Source: Niallia endozanthoxylica (GTDB lineage: Bacteria > Bacillota > Bacilli > Bacillales > Cytobacillaceae). Taken from it: 64,000 nucleotides of DNA. The stretch is taken from the NCBI RefSeq assembly GCF_008710145.1, contig NZ_VYKL01000021.1:62001-126000 (forward strand), written 5' to 3'. The translations under genes and the position numbers were made by a program. Shown here in pieces: positions 16,939-26,119 of the stretch (position 1 is its first letter; every line of letters starts with the position of its first letter). The notes below the pieces were generated by a model, which was not told the origin of the DNA, ran no database searches, and saw only the letters and a list, made by a program, of their open reading frames with translations.

Positions 16939-18360
16939 TTAATTTTGGTTCCAGACAACAAGTTTTGTTTCCGTCATTTCATGAATGGCATATTTTAATC
17001 CTTCTTTTCCAGTGCCGCTTTCTTTCACACCGCCATAAGGCATTTGGTCGACACGGTAAGTTGGAATATCGTTAATCATGACACCGCCTACTTCAAGTTC
17101 CTTCGAAGCCTTGAAGGCCGTCTTAATATCGTTAGTGAAAATTCCTGCTTGTAGCCCATAAGTAGAATCATTAATCGCAGCGATTCCCTCTTCAATGGAG
17201 AGAATTCGATTGACCACAACGATTGGAGCAAATACTTCCTGACAGGATACTTTGAGTGTAGGGTCTACGTTTGTTAAAATCGTTGGCATGAAAACACCGT
17301 TTTCGATTTTGCCGCCCGTTACAATTTCTGCACCATTCTCTACAGCTTCTTGTACCCAGCTGAGCGCTCGTTCCTGCTCATCAGGATTAATCATGGCAGA
17401 AATATCGGTTGTTTCTTCAAGAGGACTGCCAATGACTAATTGCTTTGTAGCAGCGGTGAATGCCTCAATAAATTCATTGAATAACTCATCCATTACATAG
17501 ATTCGTTGTAAGGAAATGCATACTTGGCCTTGATTGGAGAAGGCACCTGTCACACATTTTAGAACGATGTCTGATAAATGAACGTTTTTGTCAATGATTA
17601 AACCAGCGTTTGAACCTAATTCTAGAGCAACCTTTTTCAGACCTGATTTATTACGAATGCCGATTCCTACAGACGGACTTCCTGTAAAGGTAATCATTTT
17701 CACTTTATCGCTTTCGACAATGGCTTCTCCAACTGTTCTGCCGCTTCCAGTGACAACGTTGAAAGCTCCTTTTGGAAGTGCTGTTTGATCGATTAACTCA
17801 GCTAAGAATAGGGCGGAAAGAGGGGTTTGTGATGCTGGCTTAAGGACAATCGTATTTCCCGAAGCAATAGCAGGTCCCACTTTATGAGCGACTAAGTTTT
17901 GCGGGAAGTTGAATGGAGTAATCGCTCCAATCACTCCTAAAGGCTGTTCAACTGTATAACCGAAGCGGTTTGCCCCGTTTTTCGCGGCATCCATCGGTAT
18001 CATTTCACCCGTTAAGCGCTTAGCCTCCTCAGCTGCAAATTTATAGGTTTCGATCGTACGGTCAATTTCCCCTAGTGCAAACTTCATTGGCTTTGCCGCT
18101 TCTAATGAAATAATAGAAGCTGCTTTTTCACGATTTTCAATGAATAGTTGTACAAGATGTTCTAAGATCGCTGCCCTCTCATACGCGGTCAATGCAGCCA
18201 TTTGATTTCTTGCATTGTACGCGTCATCAATGGCTTGATCCACTTCCTCGCGAGTTACCTGAGGGATCTGGGCAATGATCTCTTTCGTATAAGGGGAGTA
18301 AAGGTCTGCATATTTCTCAGAAGACTTCCATTCACCATTTACATAAAATTGTTTTTTCAT
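16939..18360 (-). CDS. Aldehyde dehydrogenase family protein
   Basis: A 473-residue NAD(P)-dependent ALDH. The N terminus is QFYVNGEWKSSEKYADLYSP. The substrate tunnel segment PLGVIGAITPFNFPQNLVAH is present, with the catalytic Glu in LELGSNAG (about 247) and the nucleophile Cys in GQVCISLQRIY (about 281). The GANRFGYTVEQPLG and SPSVGIGIRNKSGLKKV segments place it nearest the lactaldehyde/phosphonoacetaldehyde/sulfolactaldehyde dehydrogenase branch, but the exact substrate cannot be read. It is the first gene of the operon with the Fe-ADH. GAGGTAATTTAA precedes the ATG. A long leader with a far inverted repeat and a LacI-type palindrome upstream suggest sugar- or carbon-source-dependent control. 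Confidence 0.9.
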   Translation of the reverse strand: MKKQFYVNGEWKSSEKYADLYSPYTKEIIAQIPQVTREEVDQAIDDAYNARNQMAALTAYERAAILEHLVQLFIENREKAASIISLEAAKPMKFALGEIDRTIETYKFAAEEAKRLTGEMIPMDAAKNGANRFGYTVEQPLGVIGAITPFNFPQNLVAHKVGPAIASGNTIVLKPASQTPLSALFLAELIDQTALPKGAFNVVTGSGRTVGEAIVESDKVKMITFTGSPSVGIGIRNKSGLKKVALELGSNAGLIIDKNVHLSDIVLKCVTGAFSNQGQVCISLQRIYVMDELFNEFIEAFTAATKQLVIGSPLEETTDISAMINPDEQERALSWVQEAVENGAEIVTGGKIENGVFMPTILTNVDPTLKVSCQEVFAPIVVVNRILSIEEGIAAINDSTYGLQAGIFTNDIKTAFKASKELEVGGVMINDIPTYRVDQMPYGGVKESGTGKEGLKYAIHEMTETKLVVWNQN

Positions 18361-18459
18361 TTAAATTACCTCTTTCATTTCTTCTTTTGTAGGATCTACT
18401 GTATCCTTCACAAAGGCATGATCAATTCTCCTTTGAAAAAGTCTTTTCCGTAAATGAAT

Positions 18460-18579
18460 ATGCATAGAAGAATTCCTAATGCAAAGGCCCTTGAAGTCTC
18501 CTTGATGACAAGGGTAATGAACAAAAGGCAACCGAATGTTAAAAGGCCCTGCAGGAATGTATGGTGATTCTTCTATGCA
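18460..18579 (-). promoter_or_regulatory. Structured 5' leader of the ALDH/ADH operon
   Basis: A perfect 14-bp inverted repeat (ATGCATAGAAGAAT, and ATTCTTCTATGCAT 92 bp further on) would close a multi-stem RNA of about 120 nt upstream of the ALDH start. Inside lie smaller stems such as CCTTG-TCAT-CAAGG and two AGGGCCTTT phrases. After it, on the minus strand, comes AAAGGAGAATTGATC-ATG with a stop after three codons, then a small hairpin. No known riboswitch class was recognised. Confidence 0.4.
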
Positions 18580-18620
18580 TTCAATTTTTCCATTCTATAA
18601 AATTTCTTTCTCTTTCCAAA

Positions 18621-18634
18621 TGTAAGCTCTTACA
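18621..18634. promoter_or_regulatory. LacI-family / cre-like operator palindrome
   Basis: TGTAAGCTCTTACA is a perfect palindrome with a 2-nt centre. It differs from the CcpA cre consensus mainly at the central CG. It lies about 260 bp upstream of the ALDH gene, next to a decayed LacI-type gene, so it could be the operator of that lost regulator or a cre site. Confidence 0.4.
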
Positions 18635-18829
18635 AAGCGCTGATTCGGAAAATACACTTAAGTATATTTTTTTGCATACGTATTCATTTTTGGGAAAAGA
18701 AAAATCCTAGCCTATTGTTTCTTCGTTCTAATTCGAAAAAACAATCTGCATTGGCAATGATTATGTATGCATTTTAGCGGATAGTTGTTTATTTCATATT
18801 TTTCTAGTTGTTTTTCTATTAATAATTTA

Positions 18830-19150
18830 ACAGATTCAGTAATCTTAAAGCAAGAATTTTTCCTATTTTCAATCATTTTAATTCATTCACGAATTGCCAG
18901 AAACCCTAAATTTTGCTTCGAAACACTGCCAACTGTCGTTCATTTAAAGGGGCTATGAGAGCTCATTTTCACATTATCCATCCCAATGATACTTATCTTC
19001 ATTCGGTATGGACACATTTCCTCTGTAGCAATCGTCAATGAAATGGAGGGCGAGAGAATCCGACCAGCACAAATAGCCGTCGGACGTTTATCTAGTTTCA
19101 TCCATTTATCCAAAGCTCGTGAAAACTCCCATTTAGAAGTGTCTGTCTTT
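18830..19150 (-). pseudogene. Decayed LacI/GalR-family repressor, effector-binding domain
   Basis: The minus strand reads SKWEFSRALDKWMKLDKRPT, AICAGRI..., then KISIIGMDNVKMSSHSPF, exactly the order of a LacI-type periplasmic-binding-like domain. After an in-frame stop the same frame continues TTVGSVSKQNLGFLAIRE, another stop, then IKMIENRK and CFKI, matching the usual LTTV...E...ELIEN ending. The DNA-binding N terminus is gone; at about 19150 the frame runs into a long family-1 repeat. It probably once controlled the neighbouring ALDH/ADH operon. Confidence 0.6.
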
Positions 19151-19285
19151 TGTGTTTCTACATAGGATAATATGGGTATGTATAAATGCTGTCCTGAAGA
19201 AAAACAAAGAACCTCCATAGAGAGTAAACTTCACATAGCAGGATTGACGATTGAAACGGTAGAACAGCCTCGGCGCTGCATGACA
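19147..19285. repeat. Long-form family-1 repeat (copy A)
   Basis: TTTGTGTTTCTA, about 90 bp including GGTATGTATAAA and TGAAGAAAAA, then ATTGAAACGGTAGAACAGCC. It aligns over its whole length with 23868-24015. Both copies end about 100 bp before a restriction operon. Confidence 0.65.
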
Positions 19286-19290
19286 AAATA

Positions 19291-19299
19291 TGGTACAAT
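19291..19299 (+). promoter_or_regulatory. Putative extended -10 promoter of mcrBC-1
   Basis: TGGTACAAT is an extended -10 (TGn plus TACAAT), 79 bp before the mcrB start. No convincing -35 is seen. Confidence 0.35.
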
Positions 19300-19377
19300 T
19301 CTAGAACATATCGAAAAAACGAGAGGTCATATATAAATGAAGATATTAATCAATCGATCCAACAAGAGGTGAGCTTA

Positions 19378-22300
19378 ATGAATTTACAGGATAAAATAGA
19401 TGAGGCTTATCCGCGTTATTATGATTATGAAGTGGATATTTCAAAAGAACAGTGGAAAGAGCTTCTACAGGACCCTACCATTTTTAATGAAAACAACCTT
19501 GAGCATATGAAATGTATTTACTCCTTTGACAACCATGCTGCTACATGTAAGGAAGTCAGCGGAAAATTGGGGCAGACCGCTTCATATTATGTTGGTTTAG
19601 CCACAGGAGTAGCGAAAAGAATTGCAAAGAAGCTAGGAATCGAGAAATTACCTACGAGAGATGGAAGCGACTCTGATGTCTATTGGTATATTCCTTTTTA
19701 TGGACAAGAGGTAAACGACCGGCAAAGAGGAAGTTTCGAGTGGAAGCTAAGACCGGCATTGGCTCATGCATTGGAGGAAATATATCCCGATTTAGAATAT
19801 CCTAATCCCCTTATCTTGAAAAAGTTAGAAGATGCTCCAACGGCCGTATGGATGGCCACCTCCGTCCTTGCTTATGAAACGTTTAATAGAGCAGACCAGA
19901 CAACGACTGAAATGATGTATGTTAAGCAAAGTGAGATTCAGAAAAAAGCACAGCAGCTGTGCAAGCAGAGCGTTGATAGTGCTAGAATCTCTCAATGGTG
20001 TAATGCGGATCACAATAACCATACATATAATTACCTTCGTGAAGGACAGGGTGCAACGAGAAGACTTTCATACGATGGTGAGTTCAATGGGATAAAGGAG
20101 CAACCCGAGCTCGATTTAGATAATATCGTTCAAACGGCATTAGGTCCTAAGACAATAAAAGAACTAAAGCAGTTTGTTGATACAGATTACACGAATTTAT
20201 TTACCGAACAGGGCTCAAATAGCCAGAGTAGCCCTATCAAATGTATGTCCATCTTAGATTATTTGGATACATATGGTGGACAGCCTTATGAAAGTCCTGA
20301 AAAAGCGGAAGAATCTAAGAAACAACATTACTTAGACATTAGGGCAGCAGGTAGTTTGGCCGTAAGAGAACTCGATAAAATGGCTAAATTATGTGAAAAA
20401 CATTTTGGACTGAAGAAACATGGCGTTTCGAAATGGCTGAATGGAGGTAACAACAGAGTTAGAGCGTATCTATGGAGGCAAGTGAAGCTGGAAGGACATA
20501 CGGATTCACTAACAAGTTTATCTTTAGTTGCGGAAGTGGTGGACGGACAGGCACGCTTCAAGTTTTCAGTTGAATTAAATGAAGATAAAAGTACAAAAGA
20601 AGATTACGTGAAACATCATCGACTTTTGAATCGAGATATCACGGTTGCTACAGACAAGTTATTCTATATTTTAACCGGGAATCAATCCGAAATAGAAATG
20701 AAAGAGTTAAGCCTTTCCACAGAGGAAATAAAGCAGCGTGTGGAGGATGGAACGTATCGAAGAATACAAATTGCACGTATCATCACTCGAAAGGATATTG
20801 AAGAAGAATTCCATAATGATGCTGGAATTGTCCGTGGAATGTTAAAAGCAGTCGAAGCCCTTATGCCCTATTATCAATTAGCGATAGGAATCGATGAAGG
20901 ACCGACTCATTCGGCAATCAAAGATGGGGATGATGGAGGATATGTGGCTATGGAAAAAGTGAATAAAAATATGATTTTGTATGGTCCTCCAGGGACGGGA
21001 AAGACCTACAATACCGTTACATACGCAGTATCGATTATAGAAAATCAGCCTCTAGAGGCGATACAAAGTGAGAATTATTCTTCCGTTTTTGAAAGGTATG
21101 TATCTTATAAAGCACAAGGCAGGATTGCCTTTACCACCTTTCATCAATCTTATGGCTATGAAGAATTCATCGAAGGAATAAAGCCTGTGATCAGTCAGGA
21201 TGGGGATGAGGAGACGACAGAGATTAAATATGAGTATACTCCTGGACTCTTTAAAAATTTCTGCCATAAAGCGAAAGAGGTAAGGGTTCAGACTTCCTCT
21301 CTTCAGATTCGTGAAAATCCAGTTATATGGAATGTTCTCCTCGGAGGCACAGGGGAAACAGAACTGAAAAAGGATTGTTTTCAACATAACTATATTAAAA
21401 TTGGCTGGTCAAATATGGATGAAAAAGTAACGGAAGAAACAGAAAAAATAAATGATAAAGAAAGAAGAATTCTATTAAACTTTCAGGAGGAAATGCAGGA
21501 AGGCGATCTTGTTTTTATCCAAAAAAGCAACACATCGATTGATGCCATTGGGGTGATTACAGGACCTTATGAATATGATCCTTCGTACGAAAGGTATCCA
21601 CGAACAAGGAGAGTAAAATGGATCAAGACGCACATCGATGAGAATGTGTATGAACTCAATAAGCAGACAAAATTAGACCGAAAAACCGTCTATCCGCTAC
21701 GAAAAATGGAACTGAAAAAAGTGACGGCCTTAATTGAGAAGTACACACAAACATCTGAAATAAACGTGGAAGAAAATAACAAGCCCTATATTTTTATCAT
21801 TGATGAAATCAATCGTGGAAACATTTCGAAAATATTTGGGGAACTCATTACGTTAATTGAACCAACGAAAAGGACGGGAGAAGAAGAAGCGACCACTGCC
21901 ATTCTTCCTTACACAGGAGATGAATTTGGCGTTCCGAATAATGTATATATTATTGGAACCATGAATACGGCAGATCGGTCGATTGCCTTGATGGATACAG
22001 CCTTAAGAAGAAGGTTTAAGTTTATTGAAATGATGCCAGATGAAAACGTGTTAACGTCATTGGATATTCAGGATATAGACGGCATTCATATACCAAAAAT
22101 GTTAAAAACAATGAATGAACGAATTGAGTATTTATATGATCGTGAACATACGATTGGGCATGCCTATTTTACTTCTCTAGCGAAGAACCCAACGTTAGAT
22201 CGTCTTGCCGACATTTTCTTGAATGCCATCATACCATTGCTGCAAGAGTATTTTTATGAGGATTATAGCAAAATCCAACTCGTGTTAGGGGATAATGCGA

Positions 22301-22452
22301 AGGAGAATTCGGATTATAAATTTATTCTTGATCATGACATTAATGTAAGAAAGGTATTCAAAGGAGATCCTGATATTGATTTGCCTGAAAAGAAGTATTC
22401 CATTCAAACGAATGCATTTTATCAGTCAGAAAGTTATAAATTAATTTATTAA
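19378..22452 (+). CDS. mcrB: McrB-like AAA+ GTPase with inserted EVE-like domain (restriction system 1)
   Basis: 1024 residues. The N-terminal about 500 residues (QTASYYVGLATGVAKRIAKK and following) are an unrecognised target-recognition region. The AAA+ core has Walker A GPPGTGKT near 536, FTTFHQSYGYEEFIEGIKP, Walker B FIIDEINRGN near 808 and the McrB signature MNTADRSIALMDTALRRRF near 862. Between Walker A and Walker B sits an EVE/YTH-like module (about 647-780: NPVIWNVLLGG, NYIKIGWSNM, GDLVFIQKSNTSIDAIGVI), a fold that reads modified bases. McrB with McrC cleaves modified DNA in a GTP-dependent way. AGAGGTGAG lies five bases before the ATG. The mcrC gene follows after 12 bases. Confidence 0.9.
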   Translation: MNLQDKIDEAYPRYYDYEVDISKEQWKELLQDPTIFNENNLEHMKCIYSFDNHAATCKEVSGKLGQTASYYVGLATGVAKRIAKKLGIEKLPTRDGSDSDVYWYIPFYGQEVNDRQRGSFEWKLRPALAHALEEIYPDLEYPNPLILKKLEDAPTAVWMATSVLAYETFNRADQTTTEMMYVKQSEIQKKAQQLCKQSVDSARISQWCNADHNNHTYNYLREGQGATRRLSYDGEFNGIKEQPELDLDNIVQTALGPKTIKELKQFVDTDYTNLFTEQGSNSQSSPIKCMSILDYLDTYGGQPYESPEKAEESKKQHYLDIRAAGSLAVRELDKMAKLCEKHFGLKKHGVSKWLNGGNNRVRAYLWRQVKLEGHTDSLTSLSLVAEVVDGQARFKFSVELNEDKSTKEDYVKHHRLLNRDITVATDKLFYILTGNQSEIEMKELSLSTEEIKQRVEDGTYRRIQIARIITRKDIEEEFHNDAGIVRGMLKAVEALMPYYQLAIGIDEGPTHSAIKDGDDGGYVAMEKVNKNMILYGPPGTGKTYNTVTYAVSIIENQPLEAIQSENYSSVFERYVSYKAQGRIAFTTFHQSYGYEEFIEGIKPVISQDGDEETTEIKYEYTPGLFKNFCHKAKEVRVQTSSLQIRENPVIWNVLLGGTGETELKKDCFQHNYIKIGWSNMDEKVTEETEKINDKERRILLNFQEEMQEGDLVFIQKSNTSIDAIGVITGPYEYDPSYERYPRTRRVKWIKTHIDENVYELNKQTKLDRKTVYPLRKMELKKVTALIEKYTQTSEINVEENNKPYIFIIDEINRGNISKIFGELITLIEPTKRTGEEEATTAILPYTGDEFGVPNNVYIIGTMNTADRSIALMDTALRRRFKFIEMMPDENVLTSLDIQDIDGIHIPKMLKTMNERIEYLYDREHTIGHAYFTSLAKNPTLDRLADIFLNAIIPLLQEYFYEDYSKIQLVLGDNAKENSDYKFILDHDINVRKVFKGDPDIDLPEKKYSIQTNAFYQSESYKLIY

Positions 22453-22464
22453 AGTGGTGAAACG

Positions 22465-23772
22465 ATGGACAAGCTTTTGGAAGTTCGTGAATTTGAGTCC
22501 ATAACCTGTAATGAAGCTTATCAGAACGATCCGCAATACAAGTATGTAAATGAAGAAACCTTTGCGGAGCTTGAAAATTTTATCCTTGAGTTTAATGAAA
22601 ATGAACAATCGGATGCGATAGACTTTTTAAAAATAGGCGTACGTCGCCGTGTGGGTAAGGTGATTCAAGCAAAGAACTATGTCGGTCTTATTCAATTGAA
22701 GAATGGATTCCAAATCCAAATCCTTCCAAAGGTCTTTTCTAATGAAACAGAGGATACGAAGATTACTTTCTTACGGATGCTTCGAAGCATGAAAGATTTT
22801 CCAAGTAAAGTATTCAATGACGCTAGTTTAAAAATGGACCGCATGAATCTCTATGAGATTTTTATTCATATGTACATACAGGAGGTACGTATCCTTTTGA
22901 AAAAGGGGTTGCGTTCGGCTTATTTGCCTGTCGAAGATAATTTGAATTATTATAAGGGAAAACTAATGGTTCAGGAGCAGATCAAGAACAATCTTGTTCA
23001 TAAAGAGAGATTTTATGTCGGTTATGATGAATTTGATATCAATCGACCAGAAAACAGATTAATTAAGTCAACGCTGTTAAAATTACAGAAGCTCTCAAGC
23101 AGTGCTGTGAATATCAAAGAGATAAGGCGGCAATTATCCTATTTTGAAATGATCAAACCGTCTACGAATTATACAAAAGATTTCTCTCGTGTAGTGATTG
23201 ATCGAAATACAAAGGATTATGAGCTGCTTATGCGCTGGTCAAAGGTATTTTTATTGAATCAGAGCTTCACAACATTTTCTGGTCAAACAACTGCACGAGC
23301 GCTCCTATTTCCAATGGAAAAAGTCTTTGAAGCCTATGTTGCCGAGAACTTGAAGAAAGTCCTAAAGGATCTTCCATGGGACGTAGCCACTCAGGACAAA
23401 GGCTATTATTTATTTAATCAGCCAAGAAAGTTTGCTTTGCGGCCAGATCTTGTCATCACACGTGACGATCAGAGCACGGTTATCTTAGATACAAAATGGA
23501 AGTCGCTTATCAATAACCCACGGCAAAATTACGGAATCTCACAAGCAGACATGTACCAAATGTATGCCTATTCAAGGAAATACAACACGTCAGAAATTTG
23601 GTTACTATATCCAATAAATGGGGAAATGCAGTATGCTGAAATTAGCTTTGTGTCCTACAATAATAATGATAAAGTGGAAACGAAGGTACGAGTGTTTTTT
23701 ATTGACGTGATTAAAATTGAGGAGAGTCTTTGGGGATTGAGAGAGAAACTGAAAAATAATGGGTATATATAG
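22465..23772 (+). CDS. mcrC: McrC-type endonuclease subunit (system 1)
   Basis: 435 residues. The N-terminal part LKIGVRRRVGKVIQAKNYVG and IQILPKVF is the McrB-binding region of the McrC family. The C-terminal nuclease is PD-(D/E)xK: RPDLVI near 330 and the catalytic strand VILDTKWKSL near 345, with Asp and Lys intact. It stimulates the McrB motor and cuts the DNA. It lies 12 bases downstream of mcrB with its own AGTGGTG site and is clearly one operon with it. Confidence 0.92.
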   Translation: MDKLLEVREFESITCNEAYQNDPQYKYVNEETFAELENFILEFNENEQSDAIDFLKIGVRRRVGKVIQAKNYVGLIQLKNGFQIQILPKVFSNETEDTKITFLRMLRSMKDFPSKVFNDASLKMDRMNLYEIFIHMYIQEVRILLKKGLRSAYLPVEDNLNYYKGKLMVQEQIKNNLVHKERFYVGYDEFDINRPENRLIKSTLLKLQKLSSSAVNIKEIRRQLSYFEMIKPSTNYTKDFSRVVIDRNTKDYELLMRWSKVFLLNQSFTTFSGQTTARALLFPMEKVFEAYVAENLKKVLKDLPWDVATQDKGYYLFNQPRKFALRPDLVITRDDQSTVILDTKWKSLINNPRQNYGISQADMYQMYAYSRKYNTSEIWLLYPINGEMQYAEISFVSYNNNDKVETKVRVFFIDVIKIEESLWGLREKLKNNGYI

Positions 23773-23788
23773 ATAAGAGTAAATTTAA

Positions 23789-23816
23789 GGCGTCATCCAT
23801 TTTTGGGATGGCGCTT
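23789..23816. repeat. Family-2-like hairpin after mcrC
   Basis: GCGTCATCC-ATTTTTG-GGATGGCGC forms a nine-base-pair stem. It is like the copies at 1761 and 4311 and may also serve as a terminator. Confidence 0.5.
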
Positions 23817-23867
23817 GGCGTTTATAAAAGGGGGATGAAAGTGAGAGGAGAAAGGTCGGAAAGTGGA

Positions 23868-24015
23868 GAAAACGAGGGGATGGTTTCGTGTTTCTACCAT
23901 GATGATGTTGGTATGTATAAACTTTATCTTGAAGAAAAATAAAAAGTCCCTGTAGAGAATAAATTGCACATAATTTGATTGATTATTGAAACGGCAGAAT
24001 GTCCCGGTGTTTCTA
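23868..24015. repeat. Long-form family-1 repeat (copy B)
   Basis: GAAAACGAGGGGATGGTTTC at the left, a ~90-bp middle shared with copy A at 19147 (GGTATGTATAAA, CTTGAAGAAAAA, GTAGAGAATAAA), and TGAAACGGCAGAATGTCCC at the right. It ends about 90 bp before hsdM. Confidence 0.7.
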
Positions 24016-24107
24016 TAATTTTTAAATAACTGTATATTACTTCACGAATTTGATTGAGTTCGTTATGCTAAGAATATGAAAATCCACTATGAATAAGGAG
24101 ATAGCTC

Positions 24108-26117
24108 ATGATTAACTTCCAGGATAAAGTAAGTTTTATTTGGTCAATCGCAGAAGTTTTGCGCGGACCATACAAACCAGAGGATTACGGAAAGGTGATT
24201 TTGCCTTTGGCCGTCTTACGTCGTTTTGATTGTGTATTAGAAAGCACAAAAGAGGATGTGTTAAAGAATTTTGAGAAGTTTAAAGCGATGAGTGAAGAGG
24301 CCAGAGAACCGATTCTAAATCGAATCGCCAAACAAAACTTCCATAATACAAGTAACTATAATTTTATAAATTTACTCACTGATTCCGATAACATTGCGGA
24401 TAACCTGCGTGATTATATTAATGGCTTTTCAAAAACAGCTCGTGATATTATGGACTACTTTGATTTTGAGCGTCAAATTGAAAAATTGGATAATAACAAC
24501 CTTTTATATTTAACCATTAAACGTTTTAGTGAGCTTAATTTACATCCAGAAGTCGTTTCAAATGTAGAAATGGGTTATATCTTCGAAGAATTAATTCGCC
24601 GTTTTTCTGAGCATGCTGAAGCGGGGGATCACTATACACCCCGTGAAGTGGTACGTCTAATGGTTAGCCTGCTTTTCCTTCACGATGATGATATCTTGAC
24701 AAAGCAGGGTATCACACAAACATTATATGACTGCGCTGCGGGTACAGGCGGGATGGGTTCCGTTGCTGGGGAATATTTAAAAGAACTCAATCCTACAGCA
24801 GATCTGGAATTCTTTGCTCAAGAGATTAACGGGGAATCATACGCTATTTGTAAAGCAGATATTTTGATAAAAGGTGAAGATGCTAAAAATATTCGTTTAG
24901 GGAATACATTAGCAGACGATAAGTTTAAGGGAGACAAATTCGATTATTTAATCTCTAATCCTCCGTATGGTGTGGATTGGAAATCATATGAAAAGCCAAT
25001 TAAAAAGGAGCATGAAGAACAGGGGTATAACGGACGTTTTGGTCCTGGTACACCACGTACAAGTGACGGACAGTTATTATTCTTACTTCATTTAATTTCA
25101 AAGATGAAGCCAGTTACAGCAGAAAATCCACGCGGCTCAAGACTAGCGATTATCATGAATGGATCGCCATTATTCTCAGGGGATGCAGGTTCAGGTGAAA
25201 GTGAAATTCGTCGTTATGTACTGGAAAATGATTTAGTAGAAGGGATTGTTGCGATGCCGAATGATTTATTCTACAACACAGGGATAGCTACATACATATG
25301 GATTTTAACGAATAATAAGGCAGCTATTCGAAAAGGAAAAGTACAGTTAGTCAATGCAGTTGATTTTTATAAAAAAATGAAGAAGAGCATGGGCAGTAAA
25401 CGGAATGAAATTACACAAGAACAAATCGATGAAATTGTACGCCTATACGGTGGTTTTAAAGAAGGAGAACATGTCAAAATCTTTGATAATGAAGATTTCG
25501 GCTATCACAAAATTACGGTCGAACGACCATTACATTTAAACTTTTGCATTTCAGAGGAACGAATTCAGCGTGTTACAGAACAAAAGGCGTTTGAAAACCT
25601 TGCGAAATCAAAGAAAAAAGGCGAAAACGGACAGGCTGAAATCGAAGCCGGCAAAGTTCTTCAAGCAAAAATAATTGAGGTACTATACAACTTAAAAAGT
25701 GAGCAATTGTATAAAAATCGTGATGAATTTACAAAGCTGCTTAAAGATGCGGTTAAAAAGGCAGATGTAACAATTGGTGCACCCGTGTTAAAAGCCATTT
25801 TAGCAGGCTTATCTGAAAAGGATGAAACAGCGGATATTTGTATGAAAAATAAAACAGATGCCGAACCGGATACAGATTTACGTGATACAGAAAATGTGCC
25901 GTTAAAAGAGGGTATTTACGAATACTTTGAGCGAGAAGTGAAACCGCATGTATCAGATGCATGGATTGATGAAACAAAAACAAAAGTAGGGTACGAAATT
26001 TCATTTACACGTCAATTTTACAAATATACAGCCTTACGCAGCTCTGAGGAAATTATGGAGGAAATAAAAGGCTTACAGGAGTTAATATTTGATCAAATGA
26101 AAAAGGTGTTGGATTAA
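24108..26117 (+). CDS. hsdM: Type I restriction-modification methyltransferase subunit
   Basis: A 669-residue N6-adenine methyltransferase subunit of a type I system. An N-terminal HsdM helical domain (FIWSIAEVLRGPYKPEDYG) is followed by the SAM site YDCAAGTGGMGSVAGEYL near 208 and the catalytic NPPYG near 284 (a canonical NPPY/F). The C-terminal helical extension, longer than in the EcoKI type, contains KKADVTIGAPVLKAILAGLS. With HsdS it methylates the two target half-sites; with HsdR added it restricts. AAGGAG lies before the ATG. hsdS starts two bases after the stop. Confidence 0.95.
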   Translation: MINFQDKVSFIWSIAEVLRGPYKPEDYGKVILPLAVLRRFDCVLESTKEDVLKNFEKFKAMSEEAREPILNRIAKQNFHNTSNYNFINLLTDSDNIADNLRDYINGFSKTARDIMDYFDFERQIEKLDNNNLLYLTIKRFSELNLHPEVVSNVEMGYIFEELIRRFSEHAEAGDHYTPREVVRLMVSLLFLHDDDILTKQGITQTLYDCAAGTGGMGSVAGEYLKELNPTADLEFFAQEINGESYAICKADILIKGEDAKNIRLGNTLADDKFKGDKFDYLISNPPYGVDWKSYEKPIKKEHEEQGYNGRFGPGTPRTSDGQLLFLLHLISKMKPVTAENPRGSRLAIIMNGSPLFSGDAGSGESEIRRYVLENDLVEGIVAMPNDLFYNTGIATYIWILTNNKAAIRKGKVQLVNAVDFYKKMKKSMGSKRNEITQEQIDEIVRLYGGFKEGEHVKIFDNEDFGYHKITVERPLHLNFCISEERIQRVTEQKAFENLAKSKKKGENGQAEIEAGKVLQAKIIEVLYNLKSEQLYKNRDEFTKLLKDAVKKADVTIGAPVLKAILAGLSEKDETADICMKNKTDAEPDTDLRDTENVPLKEGIYEYFEREVKPHVSDAWIDETKTKVGYEISFTRQFYKYTALRSSEEIMEEIKGLQELIFDQMKKVLD

Positions 26118-26119
26118 CG

